DNA of 64,000 nt from Hygrocybe punicea (GCA_963556145.1 OY744467.1:6572001-6636000), one strand, 5' to 3'. Shown: positions 32,665 to 43,223, counted from the stretch's first letter. Program-made: numbers and translations. The notes: generated from the letters alone by a model not told the origin.

Positions 32665-34186
32665 GGGTACTTGTAGTAGTTGTACCTGACCATCATGTGA
32701 CCCAGATACCCATGGTTGTGTTCCAGATCTAGTAGTTTCCAGTAGCATGAGTCCATCATTCCATCCACCTTGTCGATTGTTTGGCCTTCCTTCTGAGAGT
32801 GTCCTTGGTACCACTCCACCATATAGGTGGTGCCATTCGTCCCAAAACATTTTCTTTGGCCTGGCTACATTTGTCTTTTCTGGCATGTGGGATTGTGCTT
32901 GGGCATTCAGATGGTATAGTCATCTGTCTTTCCAGCCTGTTCCGACAAGTTTATTCTCCTTCGTATAGAGCCTGCATATTCTGTTGTGGAAGTTAACCCA
33001 TCTACTGCTTTCATCAAATTGGCTCAGCGATAGTAGCAAGTTCCGTGACTCCGGTACATGTAGTACATCTCATAGCTGATGTTGTATGCCCTTCTCGCCC
33101 ACTGTGAAGTCTAAAATGATGGTCCCATGACCAAGAGCTTGAGCGGCTACCTTTCCTAGCCCTTGAACGGTAGCTTCATCCAGAGTTTTGTACATGATGA
33201 ATGCATTTCAGGAATTGCTGATGTGACTTGTCATTCCGGAATCCAGTAACCAATCATAGTTTGAAATATTGTCTGTATTCACTGCGTATGCTACATCCTG
33301 TAACATATTATTGACATTGTCTGCAGCTTGATTTGATCAGTTCTGGTGGTTTCCACCCTTTCTGGCACCCTTTCCTTTCCCTTTCCGCCCTTGCCCTTCC
33401 TTTCCAACACCTTTAGACCAGCAGTCCTTCACCATATGTCCCTTCTTGTGGCAGTTGAAGCATTCTGTCTTGGAAATTGGCTGTCTTCTGCTTTCCATTA
33501 CCCTTTCCATCACGCTTTCTGGTGAACCTCCCATGCATAGCGATGTTGTTAGGATCTCCACTATGCTCATGGTGCCTGCGGTCTTCCTCTAATATGATTG
33601 CGACTAGTTCGTGTGATGTCAGTGATGTTCCATCCCCCTTTGAGCCTAAGTATGCTGATGTGTACAAGTCCCAACTTTCTGGTAAGGAGGATACAAGTAT
33701 CATCATGAAGTCTTCATCAGAAATGAGGCTTCCCATCAACTGGAGCTCCTCCTGCAGTTTCTGGAGCTTTGATATGTGCTTGATTAGGTCAAATCCTTCT
33801 TCAGCAATCGACTGGTACAATGCGGGTCGCATCGCTAATATTCTGAGCTTCCCCCTGGATTCCTTTACCAAGGGTAGCTGCTTCCACATCTCACTCGCTG
33901 TGTGCACGCCAACGATATGTATCACTTCTGCATCGCCAATTGCGAGCTCAATCCACATCCTCATCTTGGTGTCTCTGCCACACCATTTCTGCATCGCCTT
34001 GGATTTTGCTGGTGTTGGATGGGAAGCGTCCACCGGGACTGGGGCTTTTTATTCCACATCAATGTACATCTCTAGCCCAAGATCCTGAAGCACGGCTAAC
34101 ATCCTTCTCTTCCAAGGCATCCAATTGTTTCCCTTCAATAACTCGATCTGGTAGGATCCTGATGTGTGCGTGACTTTGTCCATCAT
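32665..34186 (-). pseudogene. Copia gag, zinc knuckle, protease and start of integrase
   Basis: Starts near ATG 34186 with HTSGSYQIELLKGNNWMPWK, the usual copia gag opening. An in-frame TAA lies near 34052. The gag body (MWIELAIGDAEVIHIVGV ... LQKLQEELQLMG ... SDEDFMMILVSSLPESW) follows at 34033-33560. The knuckle CFNCHKKGHMVKDC lies at about 33450. The protease motif DWLLDSGMTSHI lies at about 33260, retaining its catalytic DSG. The last part (DSCYWKLLDLEHNHG) is the GAG-pre-integrase segment also present at 24331-24474. Confidence 0.8.
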
Positions 34187-34269
34187 AGTTGGCTAGTATA
34201 TGAGGTGGTAGTGCGATGTTTGGAGGTGCATGATCATGTTTCCGTTACAGCCGTTCAGGGCTCATAACC

Positions 34270-34472
34270 TATTGGAATATATGGTTGTTGACTGCTAAGA
34301 TATTTATGTGGAATTGAAATTGTATTTACCTCTCTCTGAGAGGGTTTTTATACTACTAGCTAAATCTACTAGAAGTTTCTTGTGGTGAGTAGAATAACTG
34401 CTGGACAGGTGTGTTTGATTTCCGGGGTCACGTGATACGGATTACTAATCCTTTCTGCGACTATTCGGCCAC
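34270..34472 (-). repeat. Copia 5' LTR, main part (continues at 38421-38429)
   Basis: Matches the LTR at 19505-19749 from TATTGGAATATATGG to GGCCAC. The outer nine bases (CTCCCAACA) are at 38421-38429, displaced by the TA-flanked element at 34473-38420. Confidence 0.8.
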
Positions 34473-34560
34473 TACAGTCTACTAGAATATCTCATAAGAG
34501 CTCGTTCGGCTACCCCAAATTAGATCAACATCGCCTTGGAAGTGAGGAATATGCCGGTTT

Positions 34561-36008
34561 ATGTTAGGCGGAGATTCAAACTTATGGCAGGCAGCACTTG
34601 TATCTAATCGATATGATTCCTCGTTGAGAGTCTCTCTCATGGACCACCAACAACGACTTGAAATGCGGCGACACATTCACCATATCGTCCTCCTTGTTGT
34701 TAGTATCATCTTGAGTGCTACCGCCGGCAGCATAGAAACGATATATTCTCGGCACCAGTATCACACATCTGCCCTCTCCGGTTATGCCTGGGTCCTCGAA
34801 CTGCTCACCGGCCACCCAGAACGCATCCGGTGTGAATTAGGCATGCATAAACATGTCTTCCTTGCCATCATAGATGAGCTTCGTGAACTTGGATACGGAG
34901 ATTCTCGTTCTGTCACCCTGGAAGAGCAACTGGCGATTTTCCTATACATTTCTGTCACTGGATTGTCGATCCGGCATGCAGGTGAACGTTTCCAACATGC
35001 AAACGAGACGATGTCAAGGTGAGTTGCCATTCTGATCATAAAAAAAAGATCTCAAGCCTTTTTGGCAGATATTTCCGCAAAATGCTAAATATATTCTCTT
35101 CTGCACCCCTCTATACATGACATGTTCGTCAACCGAAAGCACAGGACCATGTTCCTTCCAAGATACGCCAAAACCCCAAGTTTTACCCATATTTTAAGGA
35201 TGCAGTAGGAGCCTTGGACAGCTCTCACATCCACAGCGCCCCACAAGCATCCGAGCGAGCATTCCACCGCAACCGCAAAGGCTTCCTCTCTCAAAACTGT
35301 TTATTTGGCTGTTCCTTCGATTTAAAGTTCATCTATTCGCTCACTGGCTGGGAAGGCGCCACAACGGATGCCCGGTTGTTTGAAGATGCAACAACCCACG
35401 ATCTACATATCCTACCTGGTAAATACTTTTTAGGCAATGGAGGTTTCCCAGCACATCCATCCCTACTCATTCCATATCGCCATGAGCGATATCACCTTGC
35501 CGAATGGGGTTGGTCTCGTCTTCGGTAGTTTATTTTTACTTTTAACTGTATATGATACTAATGTTGCTAAATTAGACCTACAAATAAACGGGAGCTCTTC
35601 AATCTTCGACATTCATCGGCCCGCAACGTTATCGAGCAGATCTTTGGCGTTCTAAAACGCTGTTTCCGCATCCTCCTCATTGCACCTGAGTACAACATGG
35701 ATATTCAAGCTCGAATCCCATCAGCCCTCTGTGTGATCCACAATTGCATCTGTGAACATGATCCCGAAGAAGGACCGCTTGAAAGCAACACTTTCCTTGA
35801 TCGCACACACTTTGCCACAGACGCTGGTGTTGGAGGGGCAGATGAACCTGTGGAGACATTACATGACCAGCACCGCGAAAATATTGCAGACGCTATGTGG
35901 GCAGACTATCAACGCGTGCTCGCAGAGAGGCAATTGGCAGGAGACGAGCCACTATCTACTGAGAGCGAATTCTCATGTGTCTCGGATTCAGCAGAGGAAG
36001 AGGAATAG
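34561..36008 (+). CDS. PIF/Harbinger DDE nuclease (three exons, one in-frame TGA)
   Basis: Exons 34561-35018, 35069-35524 and 35576-36008, with GT-AG introns of 50 and 51 bp. The frame opens inside the terminal repeat (MLGGDSN...); the internal MDHQQRLEMRRHIH is an alternative start. Catalytic blocks: GALDSSHIH (first Asp), WEGATTDARLFEDA (second Asp) and NVIEQIFGVLKRCFRIL (Glu). Helix-rich N-terminal region: LEEQLAIFLYISVTGLSIRHAGERFQ. It cuts and joins the terminal repeats during transposition. The TGA at 35118-35120 interrupts exon 2 just after SSAPLYT, so this copy may be inactive unless splicing differs. Confidence 0.82.
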
Positions 36009-36309
36009 TCATCTGCCTATATACAATTGTGCGCATAGTCTTTCTCATTGCCACTCTATGTTTCTTTTTTTCTGCCGTTATGCTTCTTTTTTTCCGCCGC
36101 TATGCTTCTTTTTTTCTGCCGCTATGTTTCTTTCTTTCTGCTGCTGTTTCTTTGTCTGTTTTTTTTTCTTTTCTGCCGCTGTTTTTTTTGCTTCTCAAAA
36201 TTAATGGAGATGTCTGTCAAACGAATCACATAAACTGAGAAAAAAAGTACACAGTGGGAGATACACGACAAGATACACAGTACAAGATACAAGCTATGGG
36301 TATAATGAC
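36009..36309. other. Convergent 3' intergenic spacer with T-rich repeats
   Basis: Between the two Harbinger genes. Bases about 36060-36160 hold three to four ~23-bp T-rich repeats (GCCGCTATGCTTCTTTTTTT). No coding role. Confidence 0.6.
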
Positions 36310-37495
36310 CTACGGATGTTTGGCAAGGTAGTCCGCAATCCACTGACGCCGGAAGTCCTCATCCTTAATCATGACAAACGTAGTTGCAGCCGACATGTTG
36401 TCCGTAAATAATGAAGCAAGCGCTATTTTTTGTTCCATTGATAGGTCCAGAACTTCTTCGAGCATCTGCAGCGCTTGGAGTCGCCGTGCCTCCCGTGGAT
36501 CCTCCATATTGATGTTAATCGACTTCTCAAGAGTCTCCGTGAGGCGATTGATGGACCCTTGCATGCCACGAATGGCCGTTGCAGGGGTCACTCGACTTGA
36601 CTTTGAGCCAGAGGTGTCAGCTTTGCTTCGCTGGGACCTTTTCGATGTTTCCGAGATGAGTGAGACTTGTGAGTTATTAGCTGATAACCCCTCTTGAAGG
36701 GCATCAAGCTTGCATTTGCTGCTGTTTATTGATGATGGGGGGGTGAGAAGGGGGCCTTCTATATCCTCATCCTCGTCCACCAGATCCACCACACAGGATG
36801 ATCCACCCTCCTTGTCCTTGTGAGTATCAGAAGAAGAAGTTGCGGCAGGCCGGAAGACACGAGAACCTCGTGGTGCATTCATTGGGATGATTGTCTGCAT
36901 TTTATCGTAGTAGATCCACCCTTTGTTGCGGAATGGCCGCATGATAGGCTGTAAAGATGATGAATAAGAAGACTCCAAATGAGTTTTAAGGGAATTAATA
37001 CCTTGTTCGTCGTGTAGGTATTCCAAACATCCTGGGCAGCTGCACCGTCTATTCCAGCACCAGCTGCATTGTCCCAGTGAAACCCTGATGTGCCTCGATA
37101 CGTTTCAATCGCTTGGTACGTCTGCTTCAGCTGCGGAATATGTCAGGAATGTTTCAACTGACATGTTTGTTACTTACCCCAGACCATTTCGTCTTGATTG
37201 TCTTGGCAGTCTTGACCAGGCCCCGGTTTAGAAGAGGTGCAATATGTTTAGCTGCATTATTGAAGGAGGTGGCCTTGAAGTTCCCCCCATCTCCTACCTC
37301 TGCCCGGTGCTCAACCAGATAATCAACCAGTGCAGTGGTCTCTGCCTTGGTCCAGACAGTTACTTCCTTTTTCTCCGTTGCAGGGAGGGCAGCCATGAGG
37401 ATGGTGGTAAGTTGAGAGAAGAGAGCAGCGATGGCCACTACGCCAGTCCAGACACGCCGCCTTTGCTGTAATCGATGGCTGGTTGATTCCGCCAT
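36310..37495 (-). CDS. Harbinger Myb/SANT-like DNA-binding protein
   Basis: Second gene of the Harbinger element. Exon 1 (37495 to about 37180, start MAESTSHRLQQ) holds a Myb/SANT-like helix-turn-helix: VWTKAETTALVDYLVEHRAE ... FNNAAKHIAPLL ... TAKTIKTKWSGV. After a GT-AG intron come an exon with ETYRGTSGFHWDNAAGAGIDG and, after a second intron, the last exon with RPFRNKGWIYYDKMQTIIP, an acidic Ser-rich linker (VDLVDEDEDIEG) and a helical C terminus. Its role is to bind the terminal repeats and recruit the nuclease. An upstream ATG in the terminal repeat would give an alternative frame also starting MLGGDSN. Confidence 0.82.
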
Positions 37496-38558
37496 GAAGG
37501 TTTGAATAGTTTGAATCTCCGCCTAACATAAACCGGCATATTCCTCACTTCCAAGGCAATGTTGATCTAATTTGGGGTAGCCGAACGAGCTCTAATGCAT
37601 ATCATCACGTGATGTTATGCATTATTGGATGGAGCAAAAATCGGAACAATAACAACTTTCAACCATCAAATGGAGTATCCAAAACGGTGCTTAATTGTCA
37701 AACCCTGGTCCCTAGATAGTAAATGGGGACCGGCAATGCCACTACCAAAAGTGTCCAGCATGTGACCTCTGGATAGAAAAGCTTATAACTCTTCAGCAAG
37801 CTCAGATTTTGGTTTGAAGTAAGAGAAGAACTGGTAGATAAAAACAAGATGCAAAAATTGTTCAGAACAAATTTTTTTTTAGTGTCCTTAGTCTTGTGTA
37901 TCTGGGGAAAGTGCCAAATACACAGTCTGCAACACAAAAACACATTATTGCAAAATCAATGTATTGCAAGCAATACACAGTCAAAATTTTCAAAAAAATT
38001 ATGGATACAGTTTAAAGCATGTCTAGCCTCACATAAAATATTCTGGTATTTTTTACTCAACAAATCCACTTGAAAATGCAATTCTAATGAAAAGTGGAGC
38101 CCTCACAAAATGCCTCATAGTGAAAAGTTGGGAGGGTTTAAAAAAATTCAGTTCCGAACAATTTTCATACATCACTTATATCTACAAGTTCTCTTCACAA
38201 TGCTAGCTGAAATTTGAACTGTACAAAGAGTTATTAGCTGTGGCGTTTTCATGGGTGATTTTACTGTACAGCCACTGGACACTTTTGGTAGTGGCGTTGC
38301 CAGTCCCCATAGTAAATAAAGCAGTATTTTGGTCACATCCGCCGTTATGGGCAGCTTCCAATAATGCATAAACGAACCAACTTCCTTTTTTAGTTATGCA
38401 TTATGAGATATTCTACTGTACTCCCAACAATGTTCAAGAGGCGGAGAAAGAGATGGAGAAATTGATGACCCATGTGAGGAATCCTCAAAGATGCGAAGAA
38501 GCCTGTGTGTGTGGATCTTGCTCTCTTTCTACCAGCTGATTCAATTTCGATGTAGCGA

Positions 38559-39581
38559 ATGAGCTTTTCAACCGTTTCCGCGAAGGAGATCATAAACTTG
38601 GGAATTGTGAGGAGTAGGTTGGTTTTCCGTCCCGAAGGCGTCAAAGCATTGCTGTCAAGTTCGAATGAATTGGGCTCCGCCGATGAGCTCTCTTCCCTCG
38701 TTTCACGTCTCAAGGAGATATTTGACTACGTCAACATGGATGTGAGTGCTAGAATGTGGTTGTACTGGGCAACTATACTCATGTCGAGATTAAGTACGAA
38801 CCTGGGGCTCGTATGCTTCTTGACGCTGTTCTTCTATCAGTTGCGAAGATTGCCGCGAAGCGCCAAACAGACCAACGTGTCGCCATTCTTCCTGAAATGA
38901 GGGTCACTACCACAGGAGATGGTGTCTTGGTCAAGAATCCCACATCGGATTATGAGCTATGGCTAACGGGTAGCATTGACTATGGTGTCATTCAATATCA
39001 GGATGATCCGGAGAGCAAAGGTAGATTTCCATTGGTTTGCTATGCGGTGCTCTTTATGAATGTTATATGCAGCAATACTGCTGGGAGAGGATGCCTCGCG
39101 ACTTCACGTATTTGACGTTGCTGCCAGACGGCTCTTTCTGGTTGAAGCGAAACGCCTCTCGGGCGCATCCGGGAGTCTCTCGTTACATATGCCCGAGGCG
39201 ATTGCCCAAGCATTAGCATTGAGCAAGTATACTCAGTGAGGAATAACCTCATGTGAACTATCATTTTACTCATCCAGCATCTCCAGTGAAGACACAGTTC
39301 GTTTTTGTTTGTCAAACGGTCGTTCTTGGATTTTTGCAATTCTCGTGAAGCACGGAAATGGGGAACATGTTGTCTATGAATCAACCCCTCGTTATCTCGA
39401 TAGAGGGGTGCAATATCAAACTGAGAACGCGAAGGAATCGATCCAGGTGATTGTGGAACTGTTACTTTTCTGGGTCAGTGTGATTAATATTGGACAAGTA
39501 AAAGTGGGGGGAGCTCACAGCCTGTTCCAGCTTTCGCCCACTGACAAAACCTCCAAGACGCTATATGAGCTACAGGATTAA
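38559..39581 (+). CDS. Putative PD-(D/E)XK nuclease-like fungal protein
   Basis: Four exons join in frame: about 38559-38741, 38788-39020, 39073-39211 and 39282-39581, with introns of about 46-70 bp; start ATG at MSFSTVSAKE. No internal stops appear with this model. LTGSIDYGVIQYQ and, after an intron, VAARRLFLVEAKRLSG give the spaced Asp and Glu-x-Lys of the PD-(D/E)XK fold, followed by MPEAIAQALALSK and DTVRFCLSNGRSWIFAILVK. This type of protein recurs as an uncharacterised family in Agaricomycetes. The substrate is unknown. It lies immediately beyond the copia insertion, 125 bp from its end. Confidence 0.62.
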
Positions 39582-39664
39582 CTCCCGCTAGCATGTATTA
39601 GTACTGTTTCATAGCCCATCAAATCCTCTGTGATCCATGTTCCGCAATTGATGCCCATGTTATT

Positions 39665-40258
39665 ATGCACGCCTGTAGGGCCAACCTATCACTATTATCC
39701 CTTGGAACTCAAGCGCTGTTACCGAATGTTAATTTCCTATTCTCATATTTCTGTTACATATGCCATTCCCTTCTAACTTTCAGCGCTGAGACTGCGTGCG
39801 GCTGCAAGGGTCGCAAAAAGAAAGAAGATCAAGCCATACATGCAATGACAAGGGAAGGCTACGTATGCCACGCCATGCCAACGCCATTCAACCTCGCACC
39901 TGCATTTTCATTCATCCCCACCCCCATGCAGCTCACTAAGAAAGATTGGTTGGAAAAAGAACAGCTTGCGTTCGAAAAACGATGTGGATTTTGTGGGATG
40001 TACATCACGCTACACGGTCGAGTTTCCACAGTTGATTGGTGCATTTCTGCACATGGGACGTGAATAAAATGCATGGGGCAAATCAAATGGCTAGAATGCG
40101 CTCACATTGGCTGCCCAGACGAGCATCTGCAAGAAGCAAGGTCTTTAAGCATGAATGGCACGGAAGAGGCGAACGGGAGTGAAACGAACGTAGTTGTCAA
40201 TGTTCAAATCAACCACACCAGAACCGTCTGGAACGCCAATTTTATTATGGGGGGTTAA
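39665..40258 (+). CDS. Possible small zinc-finger-like protein
   Basis: Frame 39665-40063 ends with a Cys/His pattern CGFCGMYITLHGRVSTVDWCISAHGT; downstream, after a possible short intron (GTGAATAAA..., 40061), KWLECAHIGCPDEHLQ follows. The CxxC...H...H...C spacing resembles a zinc-binding module, but no family is recognised. The frame after 40063 requires splicing that I cannot verify. A competing minus-strand ORF covers 40145-40405. Confidence 0.3.
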
Positions 40259-40405
40259 TCGTAAGGAAAGATCAGCGTTGGGGAGAAGAGATAAACTGCA
40301 CATGTAAGAACCAGCATGATAATCAAGAGTCCACGACGTCGCAACGTCACTTCCACCAGGGAATCGCTGGCCTGGCGGTTGACCCTCAACCTGTCGCACC
40401 CACAT
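40145..40405 (-). CDS. Unrecognised 86-residue ORF
   Basis: A compact frame with balanced composition (starting MWVRQVEGQPPGQRFPGG) and no recognisable domain. It overlaps the C-terminal part of the preceding plus-strand model, so at most one is likely real. Confidence 0.22.
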   Translation of the reverse strand: MWVRQVEGQPPGQRFPGGSDVATSWTLDYHAGSYMCSLSLLPNADLSLRLTPHNKIGVPDGSGVVDLNIDNYVRFTPVRLFRAIHA

Positions 40406-41952
40406 AATGTGGTACTTTGATCGCGTTGTTTTCTTTCGCCCTTTGTGCTCTGTGGCTCCCTACTGCCGTCCTTCTCATCGTCGGTGGCATCAGACTGTTA
40501 GCTTGTTGTGATGACATCGCGCAGAGGCCAGCTTCTCTCACAAGCGAACCGCCGTCAATTTATGGGTATTGCTAGCATTGAAAAAAGGTGTGGTGATCGG
40601 TTGTCGTGACAGGGAATCGTTGGAAAAGAGATGGTTGCTGTTGCTGTCGATGGGAAAGCAGTCGTTGTCGTCAGTGGGAAGGCAGCGGCGGTAGTGGTTT
40701 GGAAGGAGGAGTATCACTGTCGTTGGAAGGAAGGAAGTCGCGTTATCGCCCAGTGCGGGCCTCTGAGATGTGGTCGTCGTCATTGAACGTAGGGTGAGTG
40801 TGTGGGTATGCTCAGAACAACGCTGGTCGTAGTCGTTGCTGTCGTCGAATCATTAGTAAAGAACGGGGTGGGGGGAGAAGCCCCGGCATTGTGTCCCACT
40901 CACGTCAGGTAGGTCCTGCACCACACCTAGCTCACGCGCGTCGCCCCCAAATCATGTCCACCATTTCCTCAGTTGCAATGGTGATATTATGTTGGCGTTG
41001 GTGGAAGCAGGGATGGCAACTAGGGCACTAGCGCCTGTGCGTTAGCCTGAAACGAATGTGAAGTCGTTGGTGGGGACATGCCTTGGACCCCTATACACCT
41101 TGGTTGCTTTATCATTGAATGCGTGCGGGTTGAGGTGGATTACGCGTCCTTTGTTCACGATGTAACCGGATTCGTTTCGCGTTGGGGTGTAGGATCGTGG
41201 TGGTGGCGATAGCGGTAGCGGTGTTGTTACTGGGGTCAGTGTGTACAATGAGCCTGAGCACAAAAAGGAGGATAAGCAGAAGTCATCGTACCTAGGATGG
41301 TCTGCTGTCTCCAGCTTGCGTTCGGAGTGGGTAGTCCTTCACCAAAGCTCCCAGCGTCCGGTTCCAGAAAGAGAGGGAGGGTCCAGCACACACGAGATAC
41401 CCCCCACCCCTGCAATGGTCCCTGGATCGCCTAGCACCACGGAGATGGGGGTCTGGCACACACGAGATAACCCTATACTCCGAAGGAGGCTGTTTTGTGA
41501 TGATGTAAGAGCCATGCTCTCTCGGTTAATTCCCCAGCAGCGTCCTCCACGCGATCCATTGGAGTTGCCCTCAAAGCCTTGGACGTTCTCGTTCTGCCAT
41601 GCGACGAACAGTGAAGCATTTTGGATACTCGCCCAAGAGGGGGAAGCGGAATGCGTGGAGGGGGGACTGAGAAGCAGCGCGGCTGAAGGAAAGCCTGCGA
41701 GAAGAGAAGCCGGAGGAGGAAGGAGGAGGCAAAGTGCGACCTTGATGTTGAGCTTCAGGGGCGGGAGAGGCGTGGACGTGGCAGGAGGGCATTAAGTCTT
41801 AATAGAAGGACAGATGGAAGAACACGAAATCGAGAAAAAATTTAAAAAAATGTTGTAGACCTCTGACATTAAAACAAAAATTCAGTATACGAATAGAATC
41901 CATTTGTTCCAAATACAAGATGAGAATCCACTCTTTCCGCTTCACTGTAATA
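40406..41952. other. Low-complexity region with doubtful ORFs
   Basis: GTC/GTT-rich stretches (40620-40860) and Pro/Arg/Gly-rich translations dominate. ORFs at 41042-41263 (minus) and 41241-41795 (plus, 184 residues) have no recognisable domain. A direct repeat of about 20 bp (CAGCACACACGAGATA-like, near 41386 and 41455) lies inside. I see no credible gene. Confidence 0.35.
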
Positions 41953-42733
41953 TCAAATAGGGACTAGCATCGTTGTGCAAAATCTGGTAGCTGAGTTAAC
42001 GATACGGCTTGCGGCCCTGAGTCCGTAACGACGCACCAGCAGACATGGCTTGGATGAATGATCCGCCGAAGCGATGATTTGTTCCAATTGAGTAAATGAT
42101 TCTTCTGTACTGAGAAGATAAAGCTTGTCAAGGATGGGAGATGGGCCGTGCATGAGTTCAAGGAGATTCAGAGTTTCCTCGAAATCAGCACTATCCGATA
42201 ACTTGTGAGCGTGGACAGTGCTTTCGGCCTCCGAAAATGGGCCAAACTTTTTGGGCAGCCAGTATGGCCCAATTAACAGGATCCAATGAATGCCATCGTC
42301 AGAGAAGGGGTAACCGTTTTTATACGCTGCTTTCGCTTGATTCTGAGCTTGGAAAGAGAGAGAATGAAACAGGGATACGATATTGGCCAAACCCATTATT
42401 GAGCTGGCTGGGGGCAGGGAGGCCATGATGTGGTCAGCGCGTTTTGCTTCTACACCGCAGCGAAGCTTGAAATGGGGAAGATCACCCGGAGGGTTGAAAT
42501 TCCCCAAACCAAAGTCTGGAACTTCTGAACGTCGATCTTGCCGGTCATGAGGCTTCCACTTTAAACTCATCTGGGGGTAGATAGCGAAATGGTGATGCTG
42601 TTGATGCAACGTAAGGAATTGATTGAAGATAGCATATAGGACGTCCTCCGTATAGGACGTCCTCCGTAGGACAGTCCGTTACGGCGTTCAGAACCAGTCT
42701 TCTTTGGTAGTTTCGCTCGGGTGAAGACGACAT
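41953..42733 (-). pseudogene. Second PD-(D/E)XK-like gene, shifted by a 16-bp duplication
   Basis: Start at ATG 42733 (MSSSPERNYQRRLVLNAVTD). The sequence VPDFGLGNFNPPGDLPHF...KLRCGVEAKRAD has the Asp and Glu-x-Lys spacing of the PD-(D/E)XK fold, followed by a conserved-looking helical region (SLSFQAQNQAKAAYKNGYPFSDDGIHWILLIGPYW). The upstream frame (NAVTDCPTEDVLY) would continue as AIFNQFLTLHQQ into the long ORF if one of two tandem 16-bp copies at 42636-42667 were absent. As it stands, the reading frame is broken near the N terminus. Function unknown; no intron is needed in this model. Confidence 0.6.
42636..42667. repeat. Perfect 16-bp tandem duplication
   Basis: ATAGGACGTCCTCCGT is repeated exactly twice in a row. 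It adds 16 bases (one more than a multiple of three) to the minus-strand gene and so shifts its frame. Confidence 0.9.
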
Positions 42734-42960
42734 GGCTGTGGTCGTTGTTGGGCTTGGCACGGTTCGACTGAGTTGCATTAGTAACTGTAAGGTCACTAGG
42801 TAGATCTTTGTGGGCAACAACTTGTACACACCAAATGAACAACCAACGAGGTCGGCGTTTCCTTTGCAGAAAGCAGCGGAGTTTGAACAAACACTTGGCG
42901 GCGAACCAGAGGTATAGGTCAGAGTAGCGGGGTTAATCTAATCGTCTAACTAACAGCAAA

Positions 42961-43215
42961 ATGTCGGAACCAGAAGTATATATCAAAGGCTACAAGGTTG
43001 ATGGGGACAAACTCAAAGCGAGGTATGCAGCAGGACGATCTGGAAAAATACAAGATTTTTGGCCATTTGGGAGAAGTTTCCCCTCCATTTCAAGTATCTT
43101 GGGAACGGAAGGGAGCCAGATGGGAATATTGCCCTGGTTTTAGTCCTTGAGGATGGATACGATAAAGAGAGTCTCGAAAAGACGGCTATGCCATCTCTTG
43201 TTGCCCCATACACGC
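42961..43215 (+). CDS. Possible small gene fragment, 3' end split by a MITE
   Basis: MSEPEVYIKGYKVDGDKLKA opens at 42961. With a very short intron (GTATGC..., about 43022-43053) it continues as FLAIWEKFPLHFKYLGNG ... MPSLVAPYTQVF to the duplication AAGTTTTT at 43216. Joining across the fold-back element gives a stop a few codons later. No family is recognised, and the intron length is at the lower limit. Confidence 0.28.
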
Positions 43216-43223
43216 AAGTTTTT

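Larger units (their letters stand above)
34498..37592. mobile_element. Complete PIF/Harbinger DNA transposon
   Basis: A 3,095-bp element with 85-bp terminal inverted repeats (GAGCTCGTTCGGCTACCCC..., one C/T mismatch between ends) and the 3-bp target duplication TAA (34495-34497, 37593-37595), as expected for PIF/Harbinger. It has the two genes of the superfamily in convergent arrangement: a DDE nuclease on plus and a Myb/SANT-like DNA-binding protein on minus. It is nested in the left arm of the TA-flanked fold-back element. Confidence 0.93.
34473..38420. mobile_element. TA-flanked fold-back element (Tc1/mariner-type MITE) carrying Harbinger
   Basis: The ends read TACAGTCTACTAGAATATC on the left and the complement of TACAGTAGAATATCTC on the right (38402-38420). 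A TA dinucleotide is the target duplication, because the sequence splits the copia LTR at a TA. Without the nested Harbinger the element is about 0.85 kb. Arms of roughly 250 bp share TTATGCATTATTGGA, CCACTACCAAAAGTGTCCAG and AAAATTGTTC blocks in inverted orientation. No transposase of its own is seen. Superfamily assignment rests on the TA target and CAGT-type ends. Confidence 0.75.
19505..38429 (-). mobile_element. Ty1/copia retrotransposon, minus strand, heavily nested
   Basis: Bounded by related LTRs (19505-19749; 34270-34472 continued at 38421-38429) and by identical 5-bp repeats ATGTT (19500-19504, 38430-38434). Reading right to left, the order is LTR, primer-binding region (GGTTATGAGCCC, 34269-34258), gag and protease, integrase, RT, RNase H, purine tract (AAGGGGGAG, 19758-19750), LTR. 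All coding parts carry stops. Insertions include elements at 20597-20754, 20958-22602, 24475-32664 (containing gypsy) and 34473-38420. A ~145-bp integrase segment occurs on both sides of 24475-32664, so two fused copies remain an alternative. Confidence 0.75.

Noticed and set aside
34487..37607. Harbinger and the flanking TTATGCATTATTGGA repeats as one single element
   Set aside because: The TAA duplication and 85-bp TIRs define Harbinger precisely; the other inverted repeats belong to the surrounding TA-flanked element.
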